Below are positions 1 to 11,677 of a stretch of DNA of 64,000 nucleotides, piece after piece. The stretch's first letter is position 1. Every line of letters starts with the position of its first letter. The notes under the pieces were generated by a model that was not told where the DNA came from, made no database searches, and saw only the letters and a program-made list of their open reading frames with translations. Both the position numbers and the translations under genes were made by a program. The stretch comes from Larix kaempferi. Its lineage: Eukaryota; Streptophyta; Pinopsida; Pinales; Pinaceae. The stretch is taken from assembly GCA_027924585.1 (NCBI GenBank), contig BSBM01001440.1, forward strand, positions 594,001-658,000. The letters run 5' to 3'.

Positions 1-204
1 AACTGGAAGATTATGATGGGATATCTAGTTTGGGAGAGCCTCGCAATGGGCTATACCTAAAGCGGTACTATGCCTAAATATTTTTATGCATTGTTACTAT
101 GTATATACTGTACCTGACATGTGTTTTGTGTGGTGTGACACTTTACTTTTAGTGTGCTAGGATCTTGTCTCTACACGCATACCATGTTCTTCCTAGATGT
201 GTAG

Positions 205-618
205 ATGGCAACATGTTTTGGATTTGCGGACGGCGCCAGCCGGCATACCAGTAATATTGCTTCAGTAGCATGGGTACTCTATTCCCCTACCGACGATCTC
301 ATTAGTTCAGGAGGAAGTTCTCTAGGATACGCAACCAACAATGTCGTCGAGTATCATGCAGTGATTGGATTGTTGACCGACGCTCTTTCCTTGGGTATGG
401 AGCACATTATTATCCCCCTTAACTCAGAATTAGTGGTATACCATCTTAACCTTGTCTATGCTATCCGCGACCCCATGTTACTTCGTCTATTCCGACAAGT
501 ACGTCTCTTGGATTGGTCCTTTGAGTCCATTCAATACCTGCATATTTCGAGAGACATGAACACTATTGCTGACTCCATGGCCAATTTGATATTGGATTGG
601 TACATTGCACATTCATAA
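205..618 (+). pseudogene. RNase H-like domain fragment (retroelement type)
   Basis: A 137-codon open frame reads as a type-I RNase H fold of the kind found in plant retroelements and plant RVT_3 proteins. It opens with FADGAS (first catalytic Asp), then has a beta-strand region (VAWVLYSP), NNVVEYHAV with the conserved Glu, and ends with NTIADSMAN, which holds the last Asp. The usual Asp before the third helix region appears as Asn in LNSELVV, so one catalytic position looks lost. No reverse transcriptase or integrase sequence is seen next to it in the 200 bases upstream or the 300 downstream. I read it as an isolated, probably inactive fragment. A captured RNase H domain in a host gene is possible but less likely. 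Confidence 0.6.
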
Positions 619-746
619 GAACATTTTATTGAAAAGATGTGAAAAGGACATAACGTGTAAATTATTTATAGTGTGTAAGATAAACATGCACAAGATCCCA
701 AAATCATCAATGAAACACAGTTTATAAAGCCGTGAATAGTGTTTTG

Positions 747-767
747 TATATATATATATATATATAT
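747..767. repeat. (TA)n microsatellite
   Basis: About ten uninterrupted TA dinucleotides. The rest of 619-930 shows nothing recognisable. Confidence 0.9.
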
Positions 768-1029
768 CATGTCGGTATAATACAAAAAATGTGGTACTGG
801 TACAAAATTTGAAGCACATGAGCTTTCAGTAAGTCCTGACTACAAAATTTTGAATCCCATGGCTTTCAGTACATATACATCACACATGAGCTACTCCCTA
901 GGATGCTCATGGTAACAAATGATGGCTCTAGCTACTCTATGGAGCAGCAGACCAAAACACCCTGACACTCCAGCTGTGCGGCATTGGTACCCGCAAGGAA
1001 GATCGTCGATGGATATATCTTGGATGTCC

Positions 1030-2075
1030 ACTGTAAGTCTCTAGAGGTTCTCCTCTAGCTCATCCAACTCCTCCGCTACATCCCACTAAGCGGCCACGAT
1101 GTCTCGTACCGCTCCTCTCCTCTGGATGGGAGAAGATCCTACAGGTTGAGATGGACCAACATCTGCGCCAAAACATGTATGAACCATCAGTACTACCCAA
1201 AAACATTAAGAAACTATAAAATGCATAAACACAACAGAGTTTCGTTATTACCTACATTTCCCCACTGCTCTCCCTTAGCAAGGACCAATTCTGGGTCACC
1301 CCTGAAATCAGTACCTGCAAATGGATAGTCCTGAACCATGAGGAGCTTCCCGTAGCCACTTGAAGAAGGTGGGACCATAGCTGATGATGGGACCTCCACC
1401 TCCATGGTGGGCCATGACCTTTGACTACTGAACCATGTGAGGATCTCGCAAATCGAGATCATCTATCTCCACTTGAGGCCGCAACAATGGAACTCGTTCT
1501 AGGAATAACAAGAATATGATAGATCTATACCGAAATTGTTTCAGCTCACCCCTGGGGCACTTGGTGAGCTCTTCCTTGAGGCTTGCGAGGATCCCCTCAC
1601 ACCAGTTAAACACTATATGGGCCATACACTCTATGGTGTAGATCATATGGGTCTTGGTGGCCTGATGAGGAGCTATGCTCCTCGCCACCCTCTCTATGGT
1701 GAACAAAACTATCTGTAGTGGTATGTCATGGACGTTCTTGATGGGAGTCTTCCCAACAAGCATTTGTGTCCCTGGAGTACCCCATTGAGCTACCAAGCTC
1801 TCTGTGGACTGGCCATTGCCTCATGGCGCTGATAATGAAACTGGGGCACCCCACCTAGACAATCCCATCAGAAAGTTGATTTCTTCCACATCTATAGTCA
1901 GAGTGTGGAAAATGAACTGGAAGTGTTGTTGATCAAGGTCCCACAACCTAATCAAGTGGCCTAGTAATGGTACTTGGGCCGTCATGCCCTGTACGTGAAA
2001 GAAACTTAACAAGCCACACTATTGAAATGCATTCATTGAATTTGGGTCATTGGCCACTTGGGAATCTTCCATTTC
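1030..2075 (-). pseudogene. Plant mobile domain-like protein relic
   Basis: On the minus strand a nearly continuous frame runs from about 2,075 to 1,425. It contains HLIRLWDLDQQHF followed by LTIDVEEINFLMGLSRWGAP. This is the pattern of the plant mobile domain (PF10536 family: a W-D-x-x-x-x-x-F block, then a T-x-x-x-x-D-x-x-x-L-x-G-L block). The frame is interrupted by one TGA near 1,822, directly after SLSAP, which a CGA-to-TGA change would explain. A later stretch (HMIYTIECMAHIVFNWCEGIL) fits the helical continuation. Past 1,425 the reading shifts frame and continues in pieces to about 1,030, where acidic residues (ELDELEENL) are seen. Such domains occur in host MAIN-type genes and in transposons; with its stop and shifts this copy looks dead. 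Confidence 0.5.
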
Positions 2076-2883
2076 GTACTCCCTTTCCTTCCATTGGACC
2101 ATGATGTGAGTCAAAACCTATCCAAACATCAATTAAACAAGCATTAGTACCTTTCCACACCATTGGGATGGGCCCTTTTGACCCTATTTTTAATTTTTCT
2201 TGTGGGATTGCGCCAACGCACCCTGAATTTATACATAGTGCATCAGTGACGTGATTTTTCCATATGGTAAGTGTGTCAGAGATCCCTCGATGCACTTCCC
2301 GTAAGAGGAAAGTGCATCTCCCAAGGCGCGCACAATCCCCTCTTTTACAATCCAAAAAACCCTAAAAATTAACCATGAAATGAAAAATTACTCCACTGGA
2401 AAGATGCAAGACAGTGTTTAGGCCTACCTGAAGCTAACGGTGTTGAAAATGGCTGACCGTAGCTCCTACGATCGATGCTTGAAGATTGAGCTCGAAAGGG
2501 TGATTTCCATCATTCCCAACTTGGTAAAAAAACATTGGTAACTATTTCTTACTATTTGGATTTTATATAAAAGAAAATGGAATATTCCTTTTTAAAATTT
2601 TCTTTTATGGGTCTTTTTTGCTATAGTTGGTAATCTTTTACAAATGAACACCTAATTATCGATTCTAAACCGAATTTTGGAGCTCACAGGTCAAGTAAAG
2701 TTGTGTTCTGACTTTTCAGCAACCATCGTAGGTGATTCATACTTGTTTTTCAAGTGTGAACAACTCTTCAAGCATTTGTTATGTTATCATCACGCTTATC
2801 AATATTAAGTACCGATAACATCGATATCACTTTTTGTTCTTTATCGTGCTTGTAAAACAATGAGAATAAGTCACTAAGTTATA

Positions 2884-3272
2884 TTTTATCACTTTTCCGG
2901 GCTCGTAAAACTCCCACGAAAAAGGAATCCCTTGGAGTTCCTCTTTAAGCTCTTTTCATAATCTCGAAATATGAAAAGATCACCAAGCGAACTTGATTCC
3001 TTAACGCTTGTAAAATTCTTTGAATGATTGCCTTTTTGGTGATATTTTACCACTTTTTCCAGACCAGGAGGTACTGTTTACGAAAAGAGATCACTCTAGT
3101 TAATCATGACTGGAATAGTTCTCTCTCACGTTGTTTTATCCTTTTTCGGGTGAGGAGACTAAATTTTATGAAAAATAACTTTTTGGAGTCTTCTTTAGTT
3201 CTTTTCAGACTCTCTAAACATGAAATGATGCCGAGTTTACCTTCTTTGGACTTGTTAAAATATGACATTGAA
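2884..3272. repeat. Two diverged copies of a ~130-bp repeat
   Basis: A block beginning TTTTATC near 2,884 (ending near CGCTTGTAAAA) recurs at about 3,134 (ending GACTTGTTAAAA). The order of shared words is the same: a CTTTTTCGGG-like word, a run with GAAAAA, TTGGAGT, a TCTTT..GCTCTTTTCA-like word, then ATATGAAA/ACATGAAA. Spacing between copies is about 250 bp. Identity is low, so this is an old duplication. Confidence 0.45.
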
Positions 3273-4562
3273 GGGCCCATTTTGGGATGAACCCCTCCTA
3301 TCTCAGGTTTGTAAAATATCTTGGATTGGACTCGTCTGAAGGATGAGCTATACCAAACATCTGTTACCCTTCTCAAGCTCATTAAAAAAAAAAGGTACTC
3401 ATCAATCATGGTGGGGATAAGGAAATACTTTGTGTTTCATTGTATATATGGAAGTACTTAGTCACTCTTGAGCATGGCTCCCATTTTCATATGCATTCAA
3501 ATGCTTGGTTAATCTGTTTGTCTTCGAGTCCCATTGATTCCATGAGTCTTTTTACTCCTTTAGGTTATCCAAAGAATGCTTCCACCATCAGTTGCATTAG
3601 GGGTTGGTATCATTCTCGTTGTGTCAATGCTATCAAGTCATGCCATGCTCATGTTTAAGAGAGATATGTTCATCAATTCACTATCTCCAGTCATTCTACC
3701 TTCAATCCTATTGGTCTTTCTTGATTCAGTCTCAAACATTGCTCTACAGTCCAATTTTCTCCAAAACATCTTTGATTGTGTTTCGTGTCAATGATGGGGG
3801 ATACATCATGGCCCTCCTTTGACGATGTTGTTCGGGATTTTTACCCTATAGTGAGGAGAGGGACACTACCAACTTCTGGGGTGATAGGTAGATACATTGA
3901 TCATATCACATAGTATTCTATGAAAGGAAAGAGATCAAGGTTCTTGAAGGCATACCTTTATAATGGCGTTCGATCCTAGCTTTCGCTTGCTCCTTCGATC
4001 GATCCTCCACTTGATCTTTCATTTGGTGAACCTGCACTACAAAAGATACCTTCCTCAGCATATCTTGACTAATATAACAATGATGAAATTGAAATGCAAT
4101 TTAGACATCAAATACAATCAAGCATTTAATCCAAAAAATATGCAATCCATTAGACATTTGATTGGGACGGGAAGGGTATTTCAACCTTTATTGTCAAAAG
4201 AAAATAATCAATATAGTTATACTTGATCATTCAGAGTGCTTGTGCAACTAGATTCTGGGCTCTTGCTCTTCACACTAACTTTGGAATTCCTCCAGCATAA
4301 AAACCATTAATGCATAGTTTCTCCCCCTCTCTCATCTATCCACCTTGTATTTATGGGACAAGGTAGGAAGTTTGAATCGAGAGGTAGTTTGATTGGGAGC
4401 TTTGGGAAGTTGTAAAACCAACTTCAACTAATCCCAATTCGTCAAATTAATATATTTTTTATTACATTTTAAGATGTACGCAAGTTTTCTTAAGTGGAGT
4501 AGCGCACAATATGCAACTTTCATGCTTACAACCAGCGTTCGTAAGGGTTTTTGAGGGTGTAC

Positions 4563-4650
4563 GCTGGTCTACTAAAGCAGAGTAGCATATTTCAGTAGGT
4601 AAATGCTAGTCTACTGAAGCAGAGTTGCATATTTTAGCAGGTGAATGCTG
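4563..4650. repeat. 42-bp tandem repeat, ~2.1 copies
   Basis: GCTGGTCTACTAAAGCAGAG at 4,563 is repeated as GCTAGTCTACTGAAGCAGAG at 4,605, and the first bases of a third copy start at 4,647. Confidence 0.75.
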
Positions 4651-4889
4651 CTCTTATGCCTGTAGGGTAGCGTTCATGTCAAAATGTAGGTAAAAACAAT
4701 GTTTTGTCAGCCCAAAAGGGGTAAGTCTAGTCCATACATCACCTAGGTTAATCTAGCTCTTCAATCCAAGTTGTCATTTTGTGTGATCAATAGATTAATG
4801 TGATCATGGATGGAGAAGTGCAGATTTGACCTATAATAGATGCCCCCTAATGTGTGAGGCCCGAGGGAAAGGATGGCCAAAATTCATTA

Positions 4890-5232
4890 TAATTCCAAGT
4901 CAGCGGAGGAGCAGGAACCACAGAACCAAGTCACAAAAGTACCTGAAATAAAGATCAAGGTCAGTGAGCAATTACATGGAAGATTCAAGCTTGTCCCAAA
5001 CCTCTTTAGGAGATGTAAGATCGATGACATGGAAGTGAAGATGTTCAGAAATTGAGAGAAGGAGGAGATCAACTGCTTCATCAAGCCTGTCCAAGTACTT
5101 GGACTTTTCAACTGCACTGAGAGGTTCTACCATCATTCTGTTGAGTATTCAGGTGAAGCTCTTGGATCTCATGAAGAGATCCATCTTGGATTTTCACTCA
5201 ACATAGTTGGAAGATGTGAGCTTTAGGTCCAT
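4890..5232 (-). pseudogene. Ty1/copia Gag relic
   Basis: Read on the minus strand from 5,232, this begins MDLKLTSSNYVE, followed after one stop by KSKMDLFMRSKSF. Further on it shows KSKYLDRLDEAVDLLLLSIS and SPKEVWDKLES. That is the order seen in plant copia Gag (UBN2/Retrotran_gag family): the nucleic-acid entry motif (W-K-x-x-M), a central helix, and the conserved EVWDKLE. Stops are present where the family has Trp (after NYVE) and later before the LE..LL region. The gene lies on the same strand as, and inside, the primer-binding site and LTR at 5,537-5,827, giving the expected order LTR, primer site, gag. No copia pol is seen to the left, so only the 5' end of the element survives. Confidence 0.65.
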
Positions 5233-5536
5233 CTGAAAAAAGAGAAATTTGAATAGTTGAAGAAGATTATAAATGGGTGAATAAACCTGCAAAACAAGAC
5301 AAGTTTTGTTGATGGAGAATGCTACACTTCGATTGAACAACACCTTAAGGACACTTGGAAAATAGACTAAGTCCTTCACACCTGGCTAGACCTCACTGGA
5401 TTTCTCCAATGAATTCAAGTAATAGCATGAGGATTTGCTGTGGAAACTTAGAGGTTTCTGGTGCACAATTGAAAGATAGCTACTCAAAGAAATGTTGCAA
5501 CTGCTGCAATGGCTGCAATTTGAATAGCTATTGACT

Positions 5537-5548
5537 GCTCTAATACCA
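5537..5548 (-). other. Copia primer-binding site
   Basis: The minus strand reads TGGTATTAGAGC, one transition away from TGGTATCAGAGC, the complement of the initiator-Met tRNA 3' end. It sits 2 bases inside the LTR end at 5,551. Confidence 0.7.
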
Positions 5549-5550
5549 TG

Positions 5551-5827
5551 TGATACTCTGCAGGGATATAACAACTGTAAAAAACTCACATTATAACTCT
5601 CAATATTATTTTTAAAGAAGAAGAAACATGCATTCAATAATCGCTCATAAATACAGAATAATGGACAATGTCAATATCATACAATGAATAATGAATGTAG
5701 AGAATGTGGTACAATGAAATGTAAAGGAGCATCATATAGGATTCAAATTAGCCAAGTACGTAATTCGAATCTGACCTAAGAGTCTAGCCTGGAGAACAAT
5801 GAAGACATCATCCAGTCAGCAGTATCA
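5551..5827 (-). mobile_element. Copia-type LTR (277 bp)
   Basis: The block starts TGATACTCTGC and ends GCAGTATCA, so its ends form the inverted repeat TGATACT/AGTATCA with TG...CA termini. A degraded primer-binding site and a copia gag relic follow on the minus strand. The matching 3' LTR was not found in the window. The big chromovirus begins only 17 bp beyond this LTR. Confidence 0.65.
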
Positions 5828-5844
5828 GTCATAAATGGTAAGAG

Positions 5845-8800
5845 TGTAATGTCCCTAAAATAGAAAAAATTTAAAAAAAATTCCGTTATTGCAACAAGTG
5901 CCGTGTAAAGATGAAGAGTTCATAATTTTAACTCTAATACTGAGAAACTACTTTGGTATTTGTTTGCGACATCTAAGATTTTATGTTTTTCTAAACAAAA
6001 GAGTCTTACTAGTTTAAATCTTTGTTTCTGAGGAAGTGATGTGGTGAAAAAGGAACATGGATTTCTAAAGTATGTTTGGAATGCTAGAGTAATAATTGAC
6101 CTACTACTTACAACTAAGGTCTAGATGCATGTTATACTTGTAATCTGTTTAAATGAAATCATATGAATATAATGATGAATGTCTAAATGATCCTTCAGGT
6201 GATATGATGATAAGAGGTTGAGTCCTATGATGGGACCTTGGTAACAATCGAGGTGAAAGAAATACCCCGTAAGGGTTGCCAAGAGGTAACAGCACTCTTA
6301 GGAGAGTTCTGGACTTAGCATTTTTGCTAATATAACATTTTCATGTTTTGTGTTTACAGGTATTCACCCTGTGACAATTCTACCCTAGAGGATCTATCCA
6401 TACTCCAAATGTTAAGTTTACAAGGTAAAGGCTAAGTGTGATGGTCAAGTCCTTAATGGATAGACTATTATACAATTGTTAAGGTGCCAAAGGGGTTTGC
6501 TAATGTAATTTTAAGCTAGGGAGACGTTTGGAACAATGCATGTGTACCAAGCCAGTTGTGTCTATTATCACACGATGCAAACTATAGTCTTGCACGAATA
6601 TTTGAGTCTCCATTAAAACAGGGTTTGGTGCAACATTAACTACACCTTAACGTATAGTGGATGACAGGATGTCTAGTGAGGGTTCGTAATGATTTGGGGT
6701 TTTCCTTGGTCATGTCCTCTACGTTTTCATTTGTAACCTCAACCCTACCTTGTATTGCGTTTTTGGGGGGTGGTTTCATGCCTTGACCTGAGCTACGCTC
6801 ATGGTCAATGCATTTTGATGTTTGCTCGGGTGGTGAGGTGAAGACTGCCATACTCTTCTCAGGTATGTAGAAATTTCATTGTTGCTTTACGAAATACATT
6901 TTCTCCTTGTTAAATATCTTAGGGTTTTAACCTGGATTTTCATGTTGGTTTGATAGGTAGTGCCTACAAAGGTCTCTGCGTGGGTTGTTGTGGATGTTTC
7001 AGGAATTTAGATGATGTGGGAATTAGTAATGGTAAGTCCAACTACATACCCATGTGCTTTTCCCTCTTACATCTCTGGTGGGGCACTGTATATTTCGTTT
7101 TGTTTATGGGAGGCTTCGTGAGCCTTTTGGATTACTGGTTCTATTTGAAGCTTGGAAGGGTCGCCTCTGGCTGGACCAACGATTGCTTTGAGTTTATGGG
7201 TTTCGAAATGTAATAATGAGATGTAGCAAAATGGAAATCCTCTGTAATTTCTATGGGGATTTAGAAGATCATTTTTATTCCTAGCCCAATGCTTTCTGAC
7301 TAGTGTACTCTGGTTTTGATGGCCATTGTTGGCATCTTCGTTGTAGTTTCTGTTTCTGCATGAACTCAAGGTTTTACACAGAGAATTCCTTCTTGTATAT
7401 TTATGGTGTGAAAATAAAAACTACAGTGTTTCAAAACTAGTTCCTATCAGTGTAACTTTTGTTTAAGAGAACAAAATGACTCAGTCGGGGAGTATTATGT
7501 TTGTTGTAATGATTTCTCATTTCGATTATAACTCTGTCTGTTTATAATTTTTGATGTGGGGTGTAAATGAAAGTGTCAGGGTTTCACAATGATGCTATAC
7601 CTGTGCTGTAGATAGCAATCAAGAACCCTGTGATTTTATCTTTGTCTACGTTCTTGGATTGATAGGCTCTGCGTTGGATTTTACTGTAGCAACTTCGTTT
7701 AAAAAGAAGGAAGGATAACGCCCAAGTGGGCATCCTATAGCTAATGCTGTTGGTATTAATTCTTTGGCCAGTCGTTATTCTAGAATTATATGTTTGATGT
7801 CAATACTCAAATTCTCTTTTTACGAAAGTGTGGGTCTGTAGCTACAGCTCTGTGTTGATGCATTTTGGGAAAAGAAAGGCCATGGGGTTCGACCCCTTGA
7901 CCTATGTTTTGATTTATATATATAAATAATGAAAGTATGTGTGAATGTTTAGTGTTCCCTTTGCAACTACTATTTTCCTTTTCTCTGTGGCGTCTGCATG
8001 GTTTGGATTTAGCGTTTCGTTTTGGATTTGAAATAATGTTTTAGAACAGAAATTAATCTACAATACTTTGGTTAATAATAAAATATGAAAAAGGGATTTG
8101 TGGTTGTCTAAGCCCTATGATTCGTTCTACAAGATCTCCGTAATACATGTATTTATCTTATCTAATAAATAACCAAGCTATAATGGAAAATAATGAATGG
8201 TTAGTAGTACATTGTATATAAGATGCTGTCATAATAAAAAGGGTACTGTTTGTTCAAACTTATAAGAAATACTAGTCTATGGGTTTTCTACGTAGATGTC
8301 TAGCACATGCTAGTAGACTAGCCATGCTAGACATGCGACAGTTATCACGAAGTAATTTTCTAGGGTTGGTAAGGTTTCTGAACATGAAGTTTGATATGCC
8401 TTTAACCCTGGAAGCTGATGCCCTAAAGGCCTTTAGAAAAGTATTGATGTAGATGGTTTAAGGGAATTAGATACTAAGTAACAAGCTAATCGAATTGTAT
8501 AAATAAAATATAATGAGTTGAATAATTCATACCTGGTAGCTTGTAGTTTTCCCTCCTTCTGTAGTAACCTGCACACTCAATCAATTAATTAGTGGAAAAC
8601 ACTGCTCTGTTTAGCTGACTCAATTAGAATGATTCCTTGACTAGATAACTTTGGGGCTACCACGTTCCTCCCAACCATGATCCTACAAGCGTTCCTGGTT
8701 TAGTATGGATCCCCCCGAGCTGGTTCCGACATGCAAATTGAGAGATAGAGGCCCTAGGTTCACTGCTGGTTCGGATCTGAAAATTTATGTGGAAGGCTTC

Positions 8801-10120
8801 ACTTCTTGGAGCAGAAAACTCTCTTTGATTCTATAAGAGAATTATCATAAAAGATAATCCCCCAAACTTTGGGGTCTGTCCTCTTTATGTAGGGAAATCT
8901 TGAATTTGGACTGTTTGAATAGTTGGTTTCTTTAAATTAAATAAATTAAATTTTTTAAAAGATATTTGTTTAATTAATTACTAGTTCTTTTGGAACTAGT
9001 ACTTTTCAAATTGTTTAACTAAAGTGCTTTTGATTTAAGCCTTTTTATAATTTGTGATAAACTTTATATTTCAATTTATTTATTAATGCATCATTTATTT
9101 ATTAAATCAATGCATCAACAATATAAAATAATTGTATTTTATAAATAAATAATAACAACATTATTATTAAAGTTATTAATAATAATATTAGCCTTGAGGC
9201 TTTTATGCATGTTAACCCTAGAAGACTACTAGTAGTTAATTCATGCTTTAATTGGTGGTGTTTATCTTTTATTTAATTAGGTATCTTCACATGATACTTC
9301 TTTTAATCTTTTAAGGATAAGGTCCACTTCTTTGGACGGTCTTAGTAATCTAGGATATGCACCTCTAGTCTCTACCTTTGCATGTTGGATTCTCTCGTTT
9401 AACATGGTAGCTACCACAGTAGGTGACGATAGATAAAAGATGAATCATTTAACCAGATTAAATATATGTGATAAAAGTGCTCTTCAGAGTCTTTCCGAGT
9501 CAACACTTTGAAACTTCGTAACCCCGAGTGCTCTTCAGAGCCATTTAACTCAACACTCTCACATGGGCGTTACTCTAGTGCAATTCCAAAGTCCCTACTC
9601 AACACTAGTGCTAGAATGTGGTTGTGAGGCACATCTAGAATATTTAAGTTGCCTCGGATCTGGTATTCATTTTATCAATTTTGGAGTGCTCTAGGGCTTC
9701 TGCCCAACACTCAATGTACATCAGGGCTTACTCCCAGTACATCATATTTCCTTTAGGTACATCGGGGCTTTTGCCCAGTACGTAGGTAATCTGTGTGTTT
9801 TTGAGTCCACGCTCAACACACCATATAAGTCAATTATGTCATTCACATCACTGTACAGTATGTAAGAAAAGGGTCATTTCAGTATATTAGGGCTTTGTAC
9901 CCACATCAAAAACATAATTAGAACCATTGGGGCTTCCTTTCCCAGTATATAATCAAATAAAGAAATTCAGTCAGGGTCCATGCCCAATATGTCAGTCTAC
10001 CAAGGAATAAATCATATGTACTAGGGCTTATTCCCAATAATCAGAATAAATCACATGGGTTGGGGCCGTGGCCCAATATAACATCATAAAAATAGTCAGT
10101 CCAAAAGTTGGGATATTACA
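5845..10120 (-). repeat. Chromovirus 3' LTR (4.28 kb)
   Basis: Nearly the same sequence as 17,666-21,952. By eye I count about 14 differences in the first ~195 bases; other stretches look closer. In element sense this is the downstream LTR, next to the purine tract. It contains several short open frames (for example 6,636-6,851 minus and 6,950-7,213 plus) that match no known family, and I do not call them genes. 8,900-9,200 is very AT-rich. The sense-5' 650 bases hold the hairpin array described separately. Confidence 0.93.
9470..10080 (-). promoter_or_regulatory. Array of GGGC-loop-GCCC hairpins in U3 (copy 1)
   Basis: About eight short imperfect palindromes occur at irregular 30-90 base intervals: GGGCTTCTGCCC (9,694), GGGCTTACTCCC (9,724), GGGCTTTTGCCC (9,765, flanked by GTAC on both sides), GGGCTTTGTACCC (9,890), GGGCTTCCTTTCCC (9,930), GGGTCCATGCCC (9,974), GGGCTTATTCCC (10,024) and GGGGCCGTGGCCC (10,061). 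Two longer ones with CTCTTCAGAG cores precede them near 9,480 and 9,530. They fall in the first ~650 bases of the LTR in sense, the U3 enhancer region. A regulatory role is inferred from position only. Confidence 0.5.
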
Positions 10121-10132
10121 TCCCTCGCCACT
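10121..10132 (-). other. Polypurine tract
   Basis: The minus strand reads GTGGCGAGGGA directly before the LTR start TGTAATATCCC, the expected place for plus-strand DNA priming. Confidence 0.75.
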
Positions 10133-10156
10133 TAAAACAACACTGTCCCGGTGTTT

Positions 10157-10681
10157 CTAGGGATTAGGAATGGGGTCATGAAATAAGGCGAGGTATAACT
10201 CTCTCATGGTGGCCTCATTCTCCCAAGTAGCCTCATCTGATCCAAAGTGCCTCCATTTCACTTTTAGCTGAGTAATGGTCCTCCTCCTAAGCTGGACCTC
10301 TATCTTGTCCAAAATGTCGATTGGTTCTGGCGTGAACTCCCCTTCGGGATCCACCTACAATAAGGACCAATCAATAACATGTTTAGTATCGTATACATAT
10401 TTATTTAATAATGAATCATGAAAAACATTATGAACTCTTATATGTGCTGGTAAGGCCAACTCGTATGCTACTGGGCCCTTCTTGGCCAGTATTTCGAAAG
10501 GTCCACAAAATATTGGGGCTAGTTTCCTGCAACGTCCCAAGCTCAAGGAGCTTCACTTTACTTTTATTTTCAAGAACACATGTTCATTGACTTGATAGTC
10601 CTTGTCTTTTCTTTTCTTGTCCGCATAACTCTTTTGGCGTTCTTGAGCTCCTTTTAAGTTTAGTTTCACCTTGGAAACTAG
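10157..10681 (-). pseudogene. Chromovirus integrase C-terminus and chromodomain
   Basis: In sense, the frame after the integrase core passes through a basic stretch, then LGRCRKLAPIFCGPFEIL (the GPF/Y motif of Ty3 integrases), then HNVFHDSLLNKYV. It finally reaches a chromodomain: VEKILD-like ILDKIEVQLRRR, then LKVKWRHFGSDEATWE with the aromatic cage region W..F..E.TWE, ending LFHD. The presence of a chromodomain places the element among chromoviruses, whose chromodomains steer integration toward modified histones. The frame is the same as that of the integrase upstream. Stops interrupt it near 10,682, 10,558 and 10,355; each is explained by a single C-to-T change from CAG or CGA. The true end is the TAG at about 10,157. 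Confidence 0.8.
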
Positions 10682-11677
10682 CTATTCCAAGTCTTTTAAT
10701 AGGTCGGGCGCTAACATAAGTCTGTCTACTGGACTATCCCAAGTCACGGGAGTCCGACATTTCCTGTCATAAAGTACTTCAAAAGGACTCATTTTGGCCG
10801 AGGTTTGATAATCGTTGTTGTATGCAAACTCTGCTAGGTGCAAATAATCTTCCCACTTGGTGGGGTTATTGATGACATACATCCTCAACATGTTCTCTAG
10901 GATCTGGTTTACTCGTTCTGTTTGTCCATCGGTTTGGGGGTGGTACGCGGTACTGAATTGTAACTGGGTTTCCAGACCGGAGAACAATGCTCTCCAGAAG
11001 TTGCTAGTGAACTTCGTGTCTTGATCGGAAATGACTACTTTGGGTATTTCATGCAATCAAAATATTTCTTTCAGGAATATTTTCGCGATGTGAACTGCTT
11101 TGTAGGTGCATTTTACCAGTATAAAGTGGGCTGCTTTCGACAGCTTGTCTACCACTACAAAGATGGAGTCATTCAGTTTCTTACTCTTGGGTAAGCCTAT
11201 AATGAAGTCCATACTTATTACCTCCCATTTCCATTCTGGAATGGGTAAAGGTTGAAGTAATCTGGAGTGGTGTTGATGTTTTGCTTTGACCAAATGGCAT
11301 TCCTGACATTTTGCGATGAACATTGCAATGTCAGCTTTCATCTTAGGCCAAAAGTAATGTTTCTTTATGGCTGATATCATCTTTTGATATTCAGGGTGCC
11401 CTGAATAGGGTTTCTGGTGAAATTTGGTGAGAATGTTTGGTCTAATGTCTCCACTCTCTTGGATGTAAATTCGGTCTTTAGACCACAGTAGTCCTGATTC
11501 ATCTATCTTATACTCTTTCTGTTGCTGAAAGAGTCTATCTTCCTGAATCTTTGCGAGGATTTCCGTATAATAACAGTCGCTCTTACATGCCATTCGAATT
11601 ATGTTGTGTAAGTATGAGTCAGTTTGGCTCACCGTGACCTCGTAAAGCATATGTGCTCGATGGCTTAAGGCATCCAC
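10682..11677 (-). pseudogene. Chromovirus integrase
   Basis: Shows the zinc-binding HHCC region (HPEYQKMISAIKKHYFWPKM followed by CQECHLVKAKHQ), then the catalytic core. The first Asp is in SMDFIIGLPKS, the second in VISDQDTKF, and the Glu in DGQTERVNQ. AYHPQTDGQTERVNQ and LAEFAYNN are hallmark Ty3/gypsy words. One in-frame TGA near 11,057-11,059 splits the core between KEIF and LHEIPK; CGA-to-TGA explains it. The rest is uninterrupted, so the domain was intact until that change. Integrase would insert element cDNA into chromatin. Confidence 0.88.

Larger units (their letters stand above)
2360..4860. other. No recognisable gene; low-grade repeats
   Basis: Apart from the two repeats listed separately, this stretch has only short open frames in overlapping phases with no familiar domain. 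I see nothing else in it. Confidence 0.5.

Noticed and set aside
6636-7213. Short genes inside the LTR, present in both copies
   Set aside because: Conservation between LTRs is automatic. Peptide differences look as frequent as in neighbouring non-coding sequence, and no family is recognised.
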